Source: Dechloromonas sp. (GTDB lineage: Bacteria; Pseudomonadota; Gammaproteobacteria; Burkholderiales; Rhodocyclaceae). Taken from it: a stretch of 64,000 nt of DNA. Both the position numbers and the translations under genes were made by a program. Under the pieces are notes generated by a model that saw only the letters and a list, made by a program, of their open reading frames with translations, was not told the DNA's origin and searched no databases. The DNA lies in the NCBI GenBank assembly GCA_011391255.1, contig JAABQV010000001.1, positions 1-64,000 on the forward strand. Direction: 5' to 3'. Shown piece after piece: positions 1-9,382 of the stretch. Within the stretch, counting starts at the first letter, position 1. Each line of letters opens with the position of its first letter.

Positions 1-199
1 CTTTGCCGGGAGAGACCTTGGTCCACTTCACCTCGAACTGCGGTGAGACGCCGTGTTTCTGCTTGATCTCGCGCAGGCGGACGGCAATTTCCCGCGTCTT
101 GTCCAGCGGACACCAGACTGCGCCCAGTACCATCGCTTTCTGCCCGTCGTTTTCCAGGTGGCAGGACTCGTCGCAATAGACGTTAAATATGTCACTCAT
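1..199 (-). CDS. DUF3800 domain protein, N-terminal part (cut by window edge)
   Basis: The first 66 residues of a minus-strand protein are visible; the rest lies outside the window. It opens MSDIFNVYCDESCH, followed by a glycine-alanine-tryptophan patch and a basic VKWTKVSP stretch. This matches the start of DUF3800 proteins, which place an early acidic YxDES motif in what is thought to be an RNase H-like fold. A second DUF3800 protein in this window (36262-36960) has the same layout (YCDEA, then IKWSKVSP). The gene follows the reverse transcriptase by 32 bases and is most simply the fifth gene of that operon. Its molecular function is not established. The family call rests on motif recognition only. 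Confidence 0.75.
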   Translation of the reverse strand, partial: MSDIFNVYCDESCHLENDGQKAMVLGAVWCPLDKTREIAVRLREIKQKHGVSPQFEVKWTKVSPGK

Positions 200-231
200 C
201 GTTTAGCGCCTCAATGAATATCTGGGCAGTA

Positions 232-1833
232 CTACCCGGAAACATCGCCAACCAAATACGCCAGATCAAAATCATCGTCGTCACCGTAGCCTTGGGCTAC
301 TGGCTTAACCGTTACCGGGAGCGTCGCAGCCTCGTCGTAAAACGAAACGCCAGCCGCTTTCATCGGGCCGAAATGCTTATGCGCCGCGACGAAATCCTTC
401 CCGCCCTTGTTGGGCAACCAGCCTTTCACATTGGCCTCATAGGCAAGTAGCCATTGCGTATCGGTCAACTCGCCATCGTGCATCAGTGCTTCAAGGGGGC
501 TGACATCCACCGGGCCAGTAACCAGTCCCTTGGCTATCGCATGCAAGGCACAGAGCGCCACGCAAGGGTCAGACGCCAGCAAGGACTTCTCAACGACCTT
601 CGCATCAAGCGAGCAACCGAGGCAAATCGCCCCCCACAGAGCCCAAACCACTTCGCTACCGTGATGCAGCGGCGCGTGATCCTCGATCAACTGCTGCAAG
701 GATTCGGTAATGCGGGAGTGATCAAGCGGCATGCGCAGGTGGTACTTGTACAACTCGCCAATCACCGCTGGCGCAGTACCTGGTTCAACGGAAAGACATT
801 GCAGAAGCAGGCTTTCGTATAGCCCCCAGTTCTTCTCGAAAATCGAGACCGAACGCATCCGCTGAACCGAATAGCGAAGAATGGCCTCCTCGCGTTGGTT
901 TGCGGCAAGCTCAAAAGCCCTGCCGAAGTAGCTCAGCAAATCGGTCTGCTGCGCACCGGCCGTCGATGAACGAAATGCGAACAATCGAAGATGCGGAACC
1001 CATGACCCCTCAAGTTCCGACGGTAGCTCGACGATTCGCGTCTTCCTCGGATTCAGTTGGAGCTGAAGATCGCCAATCAAGTGCTGCAATCGCCCCAGCG
1101 TCTCCTCGGCTTCGGCAATGGTTCGGAAGCCACAGGCAATGTCGTCGATGTAACGAAAGCCCCGCCTCGTAATCGTGCCGGAGAGTTGGACATCAACCGA
1201 TGAAAGAATCGCTTCTGCGATAACGAGCGAGGTATCCGGCCCGATGGGGATGCCGATCGTCTGCTTGTCCTGACCGTTTCTGATCGCTAGGTCGAGCACG
1301 TTTCCAAGCAGCGAGTAGTCCGTCGGCTTTGCCTTCGCTACTGCCTTTGTGTGCAGCGCCCACGGTATCGAATGCGTGTAAATGCTCGGGTAGAACTGGC
1401 TCAGATCGGTCGCGAGTAGATAGCGGGACGCCGTTCGCGAGCGTGCCCGTGCGACGGGAATGGCATCAAATGGATTCCGAGGACTGATCGCTCGGATGCC
1501 ATGCTTCAGGTATCGCGGCGTGGTCAGCGAAATCGTCGACAAGACGCAAGCGGCCTTCAGATCTCCCCAGCCTTCGGCAACTGCACGCGCGATCTGATAT
1601 TGATTAACCGGGTTGGGAATAGTCAGCTTACGTCGCAATGTCCCCGTGCGGGCCAGATTGTGGATGGCCGGTCGGGAAACCAGATTGTTCTTGCCCCCCT
1701 TCTTGGTCGTATCTAGGTGAAAGACCGAAGGGGCCGTCTCGGCAAATGTGCCGAACGACTTCGTATTGAACGGCGGGGGCAACTCCTTGGGAAAGTATCC
1801 ACGCGCCAGAAGATGAGAGAGGGGAGATGTCAT
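232..1833 (-). CDS. Reverse transcriptase of the abortive-infection/UG (DRT-like) group
   Basis: A 533-residue RNA-directed DNA polymerase. Visible RT motifs are A (TDLSQFYPSIYTHSIPW, about 142-158), B (GIPIGPDTS, 194-202), C (YIDD, 228-231) and D (LNPRKT, 260-265). The catalytic aspartates are intact, with YIDD in place of the common YADD. The IYTHSIPWALH stretch after motif A is a signature I associate with AbiA/AbiK and other defence-associated 'unknown group' RTs rather than group II introns or retroelements. The ~260 residues after the polymerase core look alpha-helical and show no maturase or endonuclease domain. The start codon overlaps the stop of the HEPN gene (ATGA), implying translational coupling. 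No retron-like msr/msd was recognised nearby. Exact UG/DRT class is not assigned. Confidence 0.9.
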   Translation of the reverse strand: MTSPLSHLLARGYFPKELPPPFNTKSFGTFAETAPSVFHLDTTKKGGKNNLVSRPAIHNLARTGTLRRKLTIPNPVNQYQIARAVAEGWGDLKAACVLSTISLTTPRYLKHGIRAISPRNPFDAIPVARARSRTASRYLLATDLSQFYPSIYTHSIPWALHTKAVAKAKPTDYSLLGNVLDLAIRNGQDKQTIGIPIGPDTSLVIAEAILSSVDVQLSGTITRRGFRYIDDIACGFRTIAEAEETLGRLQHLIGDLQLQLNPRKTRIVELPSELEGSWVPHLRLFAFRSSTAGAQQTDLLSYFGRAFELAANQREEAILRYSVQRMRSVSIFEKNWGLYESLLLQCLSVEPGTAPAVIGELYKYHLRMPLDHSRITESLQQLIEDHAPLHHGSEVVWALWGAICLGCSLDAKVVEKSLLASDPCVALCALHAIAKGLVTGPVDVSPLEALMHDGELTDTQWLLAYEANVKGWLPNKGGKDFVAAHKHFGPMKAAGVSFYDEAATLPVTVKPVAQGYGDDDDFDLAYLVGDVSG

Positions 1834-2567
1834 TCCATATCTGGCTTATAGGCCAGCACGAAGGCATCGAACAAAGCGGTGATGGCCGCAAAGTTTTCGT
1901 TGTCAGCAATGCTGTTGATGTCGAAGCCCAAACAAGTCTCGATATCCTTTAGCGATAGATAGTGGTCGTGAATCAGAGCTTCGCGAATCTCGTCTCCGTC
2001 ATCGATGTATTCCCGTTTTTCCGGGTCGTTGCTCTCACTGCACAGGAAGGCGCCAAACAGTTCTTGAAGCACCGGGGTCATGTGATTCTGAATGTTGCCG
2101 ATCTCGGTCAAGACCAGCGCAATGTGTTCATCCAGTGCCTGCCGGTCGTTGAACGTGGTGGTGCCGCTCGGATGCGCGATGCGATTCCTGAACTTCACGA
2201 AACGGGAAAACTCGCCGACCTGCTCGTTGCCGCAGCCGATGAGCTTGATGAAGCGAAAGATCGTTGCCTCCTTCAGTTGCTCGTAGAACTTGAAAGGGCT
2301 GTCGGCCTTGAACAACTTGTTTTCAACCTCGTTCTGAAAACCGACCATCGCCTTCTCGAAATCGGCCTTGCGGGCGGCACGGATGCACCACACGGCGAAG
2401 CAGACATAGCTCATGTAAAGCAGGTGGAAGGCCAGATTGGCAAATTCGAACTTCTCGCTCTCGTAGTTCGAGACGAACGAATCCCAGAGAAAGCCAACGT
2501 ACTGCTCTTCTTCCTTGTTGCGGTAGGAAAGCGGCAGGTAGTCGAGAATGACTTGGGCGTAGTCCAT
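1830..2567 (-). CDS. HEPN-like protein with R-X4-H motif, RT partner
   Basis: A 245-residue protein, mostly helical by composition. Residues 127-132 read RNRIAH, followed by PSG. This fits the R-X4-6-H signature of HEPN domains, many of which are metal-independent RNases in toxin and abortive-infection systems. The gene starts 3 bases after the hsdMS stop and its own stop overlaps the RT start, so it sits between the restriction-modification genes and the RT in one transcript. Some Abi RTs carry a HEPN-like domain in the same polypeptide; here it would be a separate subunit. RNase activity is inference. The alternative is a structural HEPN-fold partner without catalysis. Confidence 0.65.
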   Translation of the reverse strand: MDYAQVILDYLPLSYRNKEEEQYVGFLWDSFVSNYESEKFEFANLAFHLLYMSYVCFAVWCIRAARKADFEKAMVGFQNEVENKLFKADSPFKFYEQLKEATIFRFIKLIGCGNEQVGEFSRFVKFRNRIAHPSGTTTFNDRQALDEHIALVLTEIGNIQNHMTPVLQELFGAFLCSESNDPEKREYIDDGDEIREALIHDHYLSLKDIETCLGFDINSIADNENFAAITALFDAFVLAYKPDME

Positions 2568-2570
2568 GCT

Positions 2571-5057
2571 TTATTCGCCGCCGCCCCAAACGCGGTTGAT
2601 GGTGGCTTTGACCTTGGCCTCGAAGCGCTCGATGAGTTGCAGGTTGGCATTGACCAATGCTTGCTCGGCTTTGATTTCGGCGACGATGGCGCGTTGGGTT
2701 TCCAGGTCAGGAAGCGGTAGGCGGAAATTGACGACGTCGCTCTTTGTAATATTCGGGTCCTTCCGCGTGCTGTTGGCGACGGTTTTCCAGTGTTCTCTGC
2801 ACGAAACGAACACGGCGTTCAAGTAATAAGGCTCAACCTTTTCAGTCGGGAGGAGCGCCGTCATTGCTTGGTTATGGACTGCTTCGATTTCGAGCACACC
2901 CGTTCGTCCAATTTGGTTGTAGCCACCATACATCGCGATCAGGACTGTGCCTTTAGGCAATATTTCCAAGTGCGTTTCGGAGAGGGCAAGGTCCGTGACG
3001 CTCTCGTCCGTGCAGTGAATTGGCCCATCGTTTAGATCAAGAGTTTTGACCCAAGGAATATGCCCACCTTCGAAGTAGGCGGGATTGTCGCGTCTCGGTG
3101 TGGTCCCGGATTTCGTACTGAACAATTCACTGAGCGGAACAAGCGGCCAATCAGGCTGCACCACAATTCGAGGCTGATAGCTATCAATCACCTGCCGAGC
3201 GCCATTGATGACTTTTTGGTAACCCTCGATCTCGGCGACCATCTGTTCTTGGATACCAAGCGGCGGCAGCGGAATTTCGATGTTTCCAATGTCAGGCAAT
3301 CTCAACGATGGATAGGCCTGATCAGGTGTTAGTTTTCGGGCATCAATTTCACAGAGAAGGCGATACACAAACGCCGGCAACGCCTTCTCGGTATCACAGA
3401 TAATTACCGCAAGGTGACTGGAAACATAAGCGCTTTCCCGCAAGACGACTCGATGATTCAGAAATGTCGAAGCTCCGCTCTTGGGAAACAGAATTGCCCC
3501 CGGGGGAAACAATCTCAGGCGAAGCTCACGGATTGCCAACTCGTTGAGTTTGTCGGCGCTACTGGCAAACGAATCAGACAAGTGAACTTCGCCTACATCT
3601 GAAGTCCGAATAAACAGGTACTGGCCGTTTTCAAAATACTTTTCGTCCTGCGGAGCGGAGTTGCCGGCCGCAATTTCTGCGACCGATGCAAGTTGAACGT
3701 GAGGGAATTCACTTTCCGCTGTTAGTGTCTTTCGATAGCGGTCTCCGCTCAGATTCCACTCGCCGCTTTCGCCGATTTCTTCACGTGCCACCTTGTGCGC
3801 CATCGCACAGTTCTCGAACGCGCCACAACTTGCGAAAAAATCTGAGCAATGCCGCTTTGCCTGCTGGAGTTCGCCACCTGTGACAGCGCGACGTTGCGCG
3901 CCAAGGTTATATCCGTCGTTTTCGATCTTGACGAAGAGCACGGAGTCGCATGTTTTGGCCAGCCGCTTGTCGAGAATCAGGATCGAGGTCTTGACGCCCG
4001 AATAGGGGTTGAAAACACCCGCCGGCAGTGACACCACCGCGACCAGCGAATTCTTCACCAGCATTTCACGCAGGGCCTTGTACGCCGTGCCGCTCTGAAA
4101 AATGATCCCTTCCGGCACGACAATCGCGGCGCGGCCTTGCGGGCTCAGATGCTCCGCCATGTAATCGACGAACAGCACTTCGGAGCGCGTCGCCTGCACC
4201 GAAAAACGCTTGTGCGGCTTGATCCCGCCTTTCGGCGACATGAAGGGCGGATTGGCCAGGATGATGTCGGCGGTCTCGTTCCATTTCTCTTCGCTGGTCA
4301 GCGTGTCGTATTCGACGATATGCGGATCGGTGAAGCCGTGCAGGTACAGATTGACCAGCGACAGGCGCACCATGTCGGGCGAGATGTCGTAGCCGTGGAT
4401 GTTGGCGACCAGGTTGGCGCGTTCGTCGGGCGTCAATTGGTCACCCGGCCGCTCCATTGTGTTCTGCTTGAGGACGTGTTTCCAAGCCGAAATGAGGAAG
4501 CCCGCCGTGCCGCAGGCCGGATCGAGCACGCTTTCGTTTTTCTTCGGGTCGATCACTTCGACCATGAAGTCGATGATGTGGCGCGGCGTGCGGAACTGGC
4601 CGGCGTCGCCCTGGCTACCGAGCACCGACAGCAGGTATTCGAAGGCATCGCCCAGCCGCTCCGAATGGTCGTAGGTGAAGCCGTCGATTTCCTTGAGAAA
4701 GCTGCGTAGCGTTTCCGGGTCGCGGTAGGGCAGATAGGCGTTCTTGAAGATGTCGCGGAACAGCGCCGGAATGCCGGGGTTCTCGTTCATCTTCTGGATG
4801 GCTTCGGAATACAGCGCCAGCACGTCGAAGCCGCCCATGTTCGGCGCCATCAGTCTGACCCAGCCATATTTGCCATACTGGCCAGCAAAGAAGCTGCGCT
4901 TGCCGCCCAGCTCTTCGGCTTCGGCGTCCATGTCGTCCATGAACTTGTAAATGAGCGCGATGGTGATCTGTTCGACTTGCGATTTTGGGTCGGGCACCTT
5001 GCCGACAAGAATGTCGCGGCAGGTGTCGATACGGCGTTTGGTGTCAGTGTCGAGCAT
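2571..5057 (-). CDS. Type I restriction-modification fused M-S subunit
   Basis: An 828-residue fusion of an adenine-N6 methyltransferase (HsdM) with a specificity subunit (HsdS). The N-terminal half has the helical HsdM_N region, the SAM-binding motif DPACGTAGFL and the catalytic NPPF motif (ANPPFMSPKGG). From about residue 470 it changes to target-recognition character: one half ends in PLPPLGIQEQMVAEIEGYQ, and a second runs from WPLVPLSELFSTKSG to a PLPDLETQRAIVAEI repeat. Both halves have the coiled-coil spacer typical of HsdS. HsdM and HsdS are usually separate genes of about 500 and 400 residues, so the S part here is compact. It lies 18 bases after hsdR and 3 before the HEPN gene. Confidence 0.9.
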   Translation of the reverse strand: MLDTDTKRRIDTCRDILVGKVPDPKSQVEQITIALIYKFMDDMDAEAEELGGKRSFFAGQYGKYGWVRLMAPNMGGFDVLALYSEAIQKMNENPGIPALFRDIFKNAYLPYRDPETLRSFLKEIDGFTYDHSERLGDAFEYLLSVLGSQGDAGQFRTPRHIIDFMVEVIDPKKNESVLDPACGTAGFLISAWKHVLKQNTMERPGDQLTPDERANLVANIHGYDISPDMVRLSLVNLYLHGFTDPHIVEYDTLTSEEKWNETADIILANPPFMSPKGGIKPHKRFSVQATRSEVLFVDYMAEHLSPQGRAAIVVPEGIIFQSGTAYKALREMLVKNSLVAVVSLPAGVFNPYSGVKTSILILDKRLAKTCDSVLFVKIENDGYNLGAQRRAVTGGELQQAKRHCSDFFASCGAFENCAMAHKVAREEIGESGEWNLSGDRYRKTLTAESEFPHVQLASVAEIAAGNSAPQDEKYFENGQYLFIRTSDVGEVHLSDSFASSADKLNELAIRELRLRLFPPGAILFPKSGASTFLNHRVVLRESAYVSSHLAVIICDTEKALPAFVYRLLCEIDARKLTPDQAYPSLRLPDIGNIEIPLPPLGIQEQMVAEIEGYQKVINGARQVIDSYQPRIVVQPDWPLVPLSELFSTKSGTTPRRDNPAYFEGGHIPWVKTLDLNDGPIHCTDESVTDLALSETHLEILPKGTVLIAMYGGYNQIGRTGVLEIEAVHNQAMTALLPTEKVEPYYLNAVFVSCREHWKTVANSTRKDPNITKSDVVNFRLPLPDLETQRAIVAEIKAEQALVNANLQLIERFEAKVKATINRVWGGGE

Positions 5058-5075
5058 GCGGGTTGCTGCTTTCTG

Positions 5076-7631
5076 CTACATGAACTGGTTGAGGGAAACG
5101 TAGTCCTTCACGTATTCCGGGATGCGGTCGCGCCATTCCTTGGGCACGGCCCTGAAGTCGGCCATGCTGAAGGCGGGATTGACGTTGAGGTCGGTCAGGC
5201 GGCGCTTCTCGATGATGTCACGCAGGCGTCCGTCGGTCGCATACGCCTTGAAGAAATACTTGAGCGCGACGATGGCGTCGGCGTGCTTGGCTAACTGGTC
5301 TTCGGGCTGATCGAGGAGGAATTTCTGGAATTCGTCTTCGAGCAGTTCGTCCTTGCTCTTGAAGCCGGGGATGAGCCCGAAAATCTTTTCCAGAATCTCG
5401 CGCAGGGTCAGTCGCCGATCCACGCCTGCGGCGCGGCGTAGCTTGTCGAGGGTGTAGAACTCGGCAGGCTTGTCGAGCAGGTGGGTGGTGACATAGTCGA
5501 TTGCCTGATCCCACTGCTCGTTATCGACCTTCTGTTGCAGGATCGGGTCGGCCTTGACGGCCTTCTCGAAGCCTTCGAAAAACATGCGGTCGATCTTCAT
5601 GCCCTGCGGGCCGACGGCTTCCTCGCGCACGTGGTGGAGGTTGTCGGGGCCGCCGTGGATGTATTCGCCGTTAGGGCCGATGGTCGTGCCGCCGCCGGTG
5701 TCGTCGCCATCACCCGCTCCGGTACCAGGGCGCGGCAGTTTCAGGACTTCGTCGTAGTCGAATTTCTCTTCGAAGTATTCGCAGTTGGCAAAGAAGTCGA
5801 AAAACTTGAATTGCGTCTTCTCCTGCTTGCCGATCTGCGCCTTGAGCACCTTGTCGAAAAGCTGTTCGAGAAAACCGTGCTTGCGTGTGCCGCGCCCCTT
5901 GATCTGGACGAAATCAGACGGTGAGAACACTGGCCGCATCAGTGCCAGGTTGAGGATATCCGGGCAGTCGTAGCCGGTGGTCATCATGCCGACCGTGACG
6001 CAGATGCGCGCCTTGCTGGTTTTGTAGGCATCAAGGAAATTGGCCGAGCCGAGCAGGTTGTTGTTGGTGAAGTTGATCGTGTATTGCTGCGCATCAGGAA
6101 TCTGCGATGTGACCTGCACCGCGAAATCAGACTGGTATTTGCCGGGCCAGATGGCATCGGCCAGTTCATTGAATAACTGTGCCAGCTTTGCCGCGTGGTT
6201 CTGGCTGACCGCGAAGACAATGGACTTGCCGTATTCGTGACTGATCGGGTCGCGCAGGCCGTTGTTGAGGAATGTCTGGCAGAACAGTCGGTTGGTCGCT
6301 TCGGAAAAGAACTTCTTCTCGAAATCCTTCTGGAAGAAACTTTCATCGCCACTCTCCCCGTTCTCGCCGACGATGGCGACGGCGTAGCCTTTGTCCGAGA
6401 GCAATTGCGTGGTGATGTCAGTCCGGGCATCGACAACCACCGGATTGATGAGAAAACCGTCGCGCACGCCGTCGAGCAGCGAATAACGGAAGGTCGGCTG
6501 CCCGGATTCGCAGCCGAAGGTACGATAGGTGTCGAGCAGCAGGCGGCGTTCTGCTTCGCGCGGGTCGCGGGTACTCGGCTTGGCTGCGTCGAACTTTTTC
6601 AAGTAATCGCGCGGCGTGGCGGTCAGGCCGAGTTTGTAGCCGACGAAATATTCGAACACCGCACGGGCATTGCCGCCGATGGAGCGGTGCGCTTCGTCGG
6701 AAATCACCAGATCGAAGTCAGTCGGCGAAAACAGGTGCCGGTACTTGTCGTTGAAGAGCAGCGATTGCACTGTGGTAACCACGATCTCTGCCTTGCGCCA
6801 CTCGTCGCGGCGTTCCTTGTAGATGACCGATGTGTAATCGCTCTTGAGTTGGGCGACGAAAGCCTTGTTGGCTTGGTCTTCGAGTTCCAGCCGATCAACG
6901 AGGAAGAGCACGCGCCTGGCGTTGCCGGTACGCAGGAAAAGCTTGATAACGGCTGCCGCAGTGAGAGTCTTACCGGTGCCGGTTGCCATTTCAAACAGAA
7001 ATCGGCTGTGGCCTTCGGCGACCGCATCCTGAATCGCCTGCACGGCGCGCTTCTGGTAGTCGCGCAGAAAACGCAGGCGGTTCTTCAAAGTGAAAGCTTC
7101 GCGTTCCGCCGGGTTGTTACAGCCTGCTTCTGTCGCGTAGTTCGGCATTTGGGTCAGCGCGATGTAATCTTTGCTGACCGGCTCGCTGATCAGGCGTTGC
7201 GGATTGGGCTGGAAGCGGTGGTAACTCTTGATCGAATCCGGCGCCGGAAAGCGCGTGATGATATGCGGGTTACCCTGTTCCAGATCCCAGAAGTAATGCA
7301 GGTTGCCGTTGGAGAGGATTATGAAGCGGCAATTCTGCGATTTGGCGTATTTGCGCGCTTGTTCCTTGCCAACCAACGGGTTCTTGTCCTCGGATTTAGC
7401 TTCGAGCACGACCAGCGGAAAACCGGCGTCATCGATCAGGAGGAAGTCGATGAAACCATTACTGGCGTCTTCGAAGTTTTCGCCGAGGGCATCGATGGCG
7501 GCTTTCGTCAGCTTGACCTTGGGTTCAAGAACAATGTTGGCTTTGCCCGTGGCATGGTCGAAGAATCGCCAACCGGACTCTTCGAGCAGCTTGTTGATCT
7601 TGATGCGGGCTTTTGCTTCTTTGGCTGCCAA
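5076..7631 (-). CDS. hsdR: Type I restriction endonuclease, R subunit
   Basis: About 851 residues. The N-terminal PD-(D/E)xK nuclease shows IDFLLIDD...VVLEAKSE. An SF2 motor follows, with Walker A ATGTGKT, Walker B DEAHRS and SAT-like GLTATPRDYL; the C-terminus is helical. HsdR cuts DNA after ATP-driven translocation when the M/S complex meets unmethylated sites. The longest frame starts at ATG 7697, but its first 22 residues look non-coding. I prefer TTG at 7631, because AGGGAG lies 7 bases upstream and the protein then begins at the conserved (L)AAKEAKARIKI. It is the first gene of the five-gene minus-strand operon. Start choice is uncertain; function is secure. Confidence 0.9.
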   Translation of the reverse strand: MAAKEAKARIKINKLLEESGWRFFDHATGKANIVLEPKVKLTKAAIDALGENFEDASNGFIDFLLIDDAGFPLVVLEAKSEDKNPLVGKEQARKYAKSQNCRFIILSNGNLHYFWDLEQGNPHIITRFPAPDSIKSYHRFQPNPQRLISEPVSKDYIALTQMPNYATEAGCNNPAEREAFTLKNRLRFLRDYQKRAVQAIQDAVAEGHSRFLFEMATGTGKTLTAAAVIKLFLRTGNARRVLFLVDRLELEDQANKAFVAQLKSDYTSVIYKERRDEWRKAEIVVTTVQSLLFNDKYRHLFSPTDFDLVISDEAHRSIGGNARAVFEYFVGYKLGLTATPRDYLKKFDAAKPSTRDPREAERRLLLDTYRTFGCESGQPTFRYSLLDGVRDGFLINPVVVDARTDITTQLLSDKGYAVAIVGENGESGDESFFQKDFEKKFFSEATNRLFCQTFLNNGLRDPISHEYGKSIVFAVSQNHAAKLAQLFNELADAIWPGKYQSDFAVQVTSQIPDAQQYTINFTNNNLLGSANFLDAYKTSKARICVTVGMMTTGYDCPDILNLALMRPVFSPSDFVQIKGRGTRKHGFLEQLFDKVLKAQIGKQEKTQFKFFDFFANCEYFEEKFDYDEVLKLPRPGTGAGDGDDTGGGTTIGPNGEYIHGGPDNLHHVREEAVGPQGMKIDRMFFEGFEKAVKADPILQQKVDNEQWDQAIDYVTTHLLDKPAEFYTLDKLRRAAGVDRRLTLREILEKIFGLIPGFKSKDELLEDEFQKFLLDQPEDQLAKHADAIVALKYFFKAYATDGRLRDIIEKRRLTDLNVNPAFSMADFRAVPKEWRDRIPEYVKDYVSLNQFM

Positions 7632-7824
7632 TGTGGCGCTCCCTGCAATGCAGAAAAATGTTTTTATTGGGCAAGAGTTTAAAGCAAGTCCTGCCAATAA
7701 CCATCATTCCAAATGGTTTTCCCATATCTGCCAATACACCAAATCAGCGAGTGAGCGGCAGGTAACTATTGCATTTCGGCCCAATCATGGCCGGAGAAAC
7801 AGGGTCCGCAGTGGCCGACCAGCA

Positions 7825-7896
7825 CCCCAACATCTCGCCAAATTTCGTCCTGTTTTTGCGGTTGACCGCAACAGCCTGATTTTGCGCGGCGTTATC
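7825..7896. repeat. Dispersed repeat, copy 1, around a GTTGACCGCAAC core
   Basis: About 70 bases from AAATTTCGTCCTG to GGCGTTATCG closely resemble 9383-9443 (same orientation), with identical GGTTGACCGCAACA in the middle. Translated on the minus strand, both encode similar peptides (AVAVNRKNRTKF versus IVAVNH, stop, NRAKF). This looks like an interspersed repeat rather than a gene. The rest of the 450-base gap upstream of the MFS gene shows only a 22-codon reading frame (8010-8078) without support. Confidence 0.6.
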
Positions 7897-8088
7897 GCCG
7901 CAATTTGCCCGTCTGCCGGCAGCAGCCAAAACAAACAGTTCCTTCAAAGCACATGGCAATTGCGTTGGCAAAGCGGTCGCGGTTTGGGGGAGAATCATCG
8001 ACAAGCCGTTCATGGAAGACGTTGATGTTGGCGCACGGGAATTCTGGTTTCAGTCTGAACGAATGCTCAAGAGTCGGTAACCTGCTGC

Positions 8089-9312
8089 TTGAGCCAGTGG
8101 GCCACGAGTGGTGCGCGCAGGTGCCTGCCGTTGGCTAGGACTGCCGCGCAGGTCGTTGCCCTCGGCATCGGGCAAACCATTGCCTGGGCCTCGTCGACTT
8201 ATTTGGCGGCGGTGCTGGCCGAGCCGATGGCGGCAGCGCTTGGTTTGACCACCTCGTGGATTTTTGCCGGGTATTCATGCGCCCTGGCGGTGATGGCGCT
8301 GCTTGGGCCGTTCGTCGGCAAGGCCATTGACCGGCATGGTGGGCGGAATCTTCTCTGTCTTTCCAACGTAATTCTGGCCGGTGGCTTGATCATTTTGGCG
8401 CTGGCCGCGAATGTCGGGCTGATGTTTCTTGGCTGGTGCGTGATCGGTGCTGGCATGGCCTTTGGTCTTTACGACGCGGCTTTTGCAACGCTGGTTCGCC
8501 AGCACGGGCTGAAGGCGCGCGCGCCGATTACCGGCATTACGCTGATTGGCGGTTTTGCCAGCACTGTCGGCTGGCCATTGACGGCCTTTCTGGTTGCCCA
8601 GTGGGACTGGCGGGTCGCTTGTCTGGCGTGGGCCACGGGGCATCTGCTGATCGCTTTGCCGCTCAATTTCCGATTTGTTCCGGTGCTGCATGAAAATGCT
8701 GCGGCGGTGCGTGACGGTGTGGTGGTCGACAATGTCGCTCCGGAAAATGCCGAGGAGAGGCGGCGTAATTTCGTGTTGATCGCGATCTTTGGAGCGACGA
8801 CTGCCTTTGTTACGTCGGCGATGGCCGCGCATCTGCCCTTGTTGCTGCTCGCGGCCGGTGTCGGGGCGACGGCGGCGATTGCGGCAGCGGCGCTGCTCGG
8901 CCCGGCGCAGGTGGTGGCGCGTCTGGGCGAATTTGTCGCCGCGGATACTTATCGCCCCAATCCTCTGCTGACAGCACGCATTGCGACGGCGCTTCATCCG
9001 CTGGCCGGTTTGATCTTTCTGGGTGCCGCCGGTTTGCCCGGTGTGGCCATGTTTTTTAGCATTCTGCATGGGGCTGGCAACGGCATGATTACGATTGCCA
9101 AGGGGACATTGCCACTGGCGATTTTCGGTGCCCAGGGCTACGGCGCCTTGCAGGGGAAACTCTCTGTCGCACAGCGGATCATGCAGGCGCTGGCGCCCCT
9201 GCTGTTTTCGCTGGTCGTGGCGTGGGGTGGTGCTGTTGCCGGGCTGTCACTCACCGTGGCGCTTTCGTTGATCGCGCTGCTGGCGCTGTTGCTGATAAGG
9301 CTTGAGCGATGA
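8089..9312 (+). CDS. MFS transporter
   Basis: A 407-residue membrane protein with about twelve hydrophobic segments. After the first two helices comes a GPFVGKAIDRHGGR loop, the classic MFS motif A region (GxxxDrxGRR). A charged central loop around residues 200-225 (EERRRN) separates the N- and C-terminal halves. The substrate cannot be read from sequence. The first ~15 residues (from MSQWATSG) are poorly hydrophobic and may not be translated; an alternative TTG lies near 8131. The gene stands alone between two copies of the same dispersed repeat, with unrelated neighbours. Confidence 0.85.
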   Translation: MSQWATSGARRCLPLARTAAQVVALGIGQTIAWASSTYLAAVLAEPMAAALGLTTSWIFAGYSCALAVMALLGPFVGKAIDRHGGRNLLCLSNVILAGGLIILALAANVGLMFLGWCVIGAGMAFGLYDAAFATLVRQHGLKARAPITGITLIGGFASTVGWPLTAFLVAQWDWRVACLAWATGHLLIALPLNFRFVPVLHENAAAVRDGVVVDNVAPENAEERRRNFVLIAIFGATTAFVTSAMAAHLPLLLLAAGVGATAAIAAAALLGPAQVVARLGEFVAADTYRPNPLLTARIATALHPLAGLIFLGAAGLPGVAMFFSILHGAGNGMITIAKGTLPLAIFGAQGYGALQGKLSVAQRIMQALAPLLFSLVVAWGGAVAGLSLTVALSLIALLALLLIRLER

Positions 9313-9382
9313 GCAAATGGGCGATTGCGTCATCGCTTGATGATGGGCGCCCGAATCAGGATCAATCTCCCGCCAATACCAG

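Noticed and set aside
6195..7682. 495-codon plus-strand frame opposite hsdR
   Set aside because: Antisense shadow of a gene with clear HsdR motifs; its translation has no domain.
7744..8013. 89-codon minus-strand frame containing AVAVNRKNRTKF
   Set aside because: It lies in a dispersed repeat also found at 9383-9443, where the frame is broken by a stop; better seen as repeat DNA.
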